Shown here in pieces: positions 63,840 through 64,000 of a DNA stretch of 64,000 bases. The translations under genes were made by a program, and so were the position numbers. The first letter of the stretch is position 1. The number at the start of each line of letters is the position of its first letter. The stretch is taken from NCBI GenBank assembly GCA_030522415.1, contig CM060115.1, forward strand, positions 12,224,815 to 12,288,814, written 5' to 3'. The notes beneath the pieces are model-generated. The model was not told the DNA's origin, made no database searches, and was given only the letters and a program-made list of their open reading frames with translations. Origin of the DNA: Channallabes apus. Its lineage: Eukaryota > Chordata > Actinopteri > Siluriformes > Clariidae.

Positions 63840-64000
63840 TGTTTTTTTTTTTTTTTTGGTTTGCATATTTATCCCACTTTATTGATTGAAATCATCAAAC
63901 AAATCATGAAACATGTGATAAAGTCCCCCCCCCTCAAAAAAAAAAGCCACAAAACAGCCTGATTACTGCCAGGAAAGTGCGGTGAGAGCCATTATACACA
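63840..64000 (+). mobile_element. Tc1 fragment at window edge
   Basis: 'gcctgattactgcca' and 'gtgagagccatta' match the leader and early coding part of the element at 10815-11045, with the piece between them deleted. It continues past the window. Confidence 0.65.

Overview
This is vertebrate nuclear DNA, almost certainly from a teleost fish and perhaps an ostariophysan such as a catfish. Coding sequence occurs as short exons bounded by GT-AG introns. The rest is dominated by fish-type repeats: Tc1/mariner, hAT, L2- and RTE-clade LINEs, tRNA-derived SINEs and CA/TA microsatellites. Most long open frames here are TE remnants, microsatellite read-through or antisense shadows. The species guess rests only on repeat style.

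The host genes form a tandem array, all on the minus strand, of SSUH2-like genes (ssu-2 homolog; CxxCxGxG cysteine-rich family). I assembled three by hand from splice sites and reading phase. Copy A has CDS 33770 to 20164, 12 coding exons, 362 codons. Copy C has CDS 51844 to 38913, with a damaged cysteine-rich region. Copy D has CDS 63114 to 55233, and its first exon lies beyond the right edge. A fourth member ('copy 0') shows only its 5' exons near 2.2-2.45 kb and runs off the left edge. Exon sizes (130, 61, 122, 63, 93, 106, 108 and 141 bp) and phases are the same in A, C and D. All three proteins end in CCCSVM, a possible CaaX box.

Layout: 1-2.6 kb is the 5' end of copy 0, near-identical to 31.95-34.2 kb (5' end of copy A). 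2.6-20.1 kb is intergenic and TE-rich: an RTE LINE with 19-bp target duplications, an L2 LINE, decayed transposases, two orphan coding exons, an apparently intact Tc1 element and LINE debris. 20.1-34.0 kb is copy A. 34.2-38.4 kb is intergenic, with two inverted-repeat elements. 38.4-52.1 kb is copy C. 52.6-54.1 kb holds a Tc1 relic and a SINE with an RTE-like tail. 54.1 kb to the end is copy D.

The most interesting biological signal is in copy D (58109-58366). Two adjacent homologous exons each carry two perfect CxxCxGxG motifs and have the same phases (0 to 2). Joining both creates an immediate stop, so they look mutually exclusive. Copy C keeps relics of both; copy A has a single exon there. 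Insertions shared or not shared between the paralogues, including a hAT element with an 8-bp target duplication and a matching empty site, give a relative chronology of the array.
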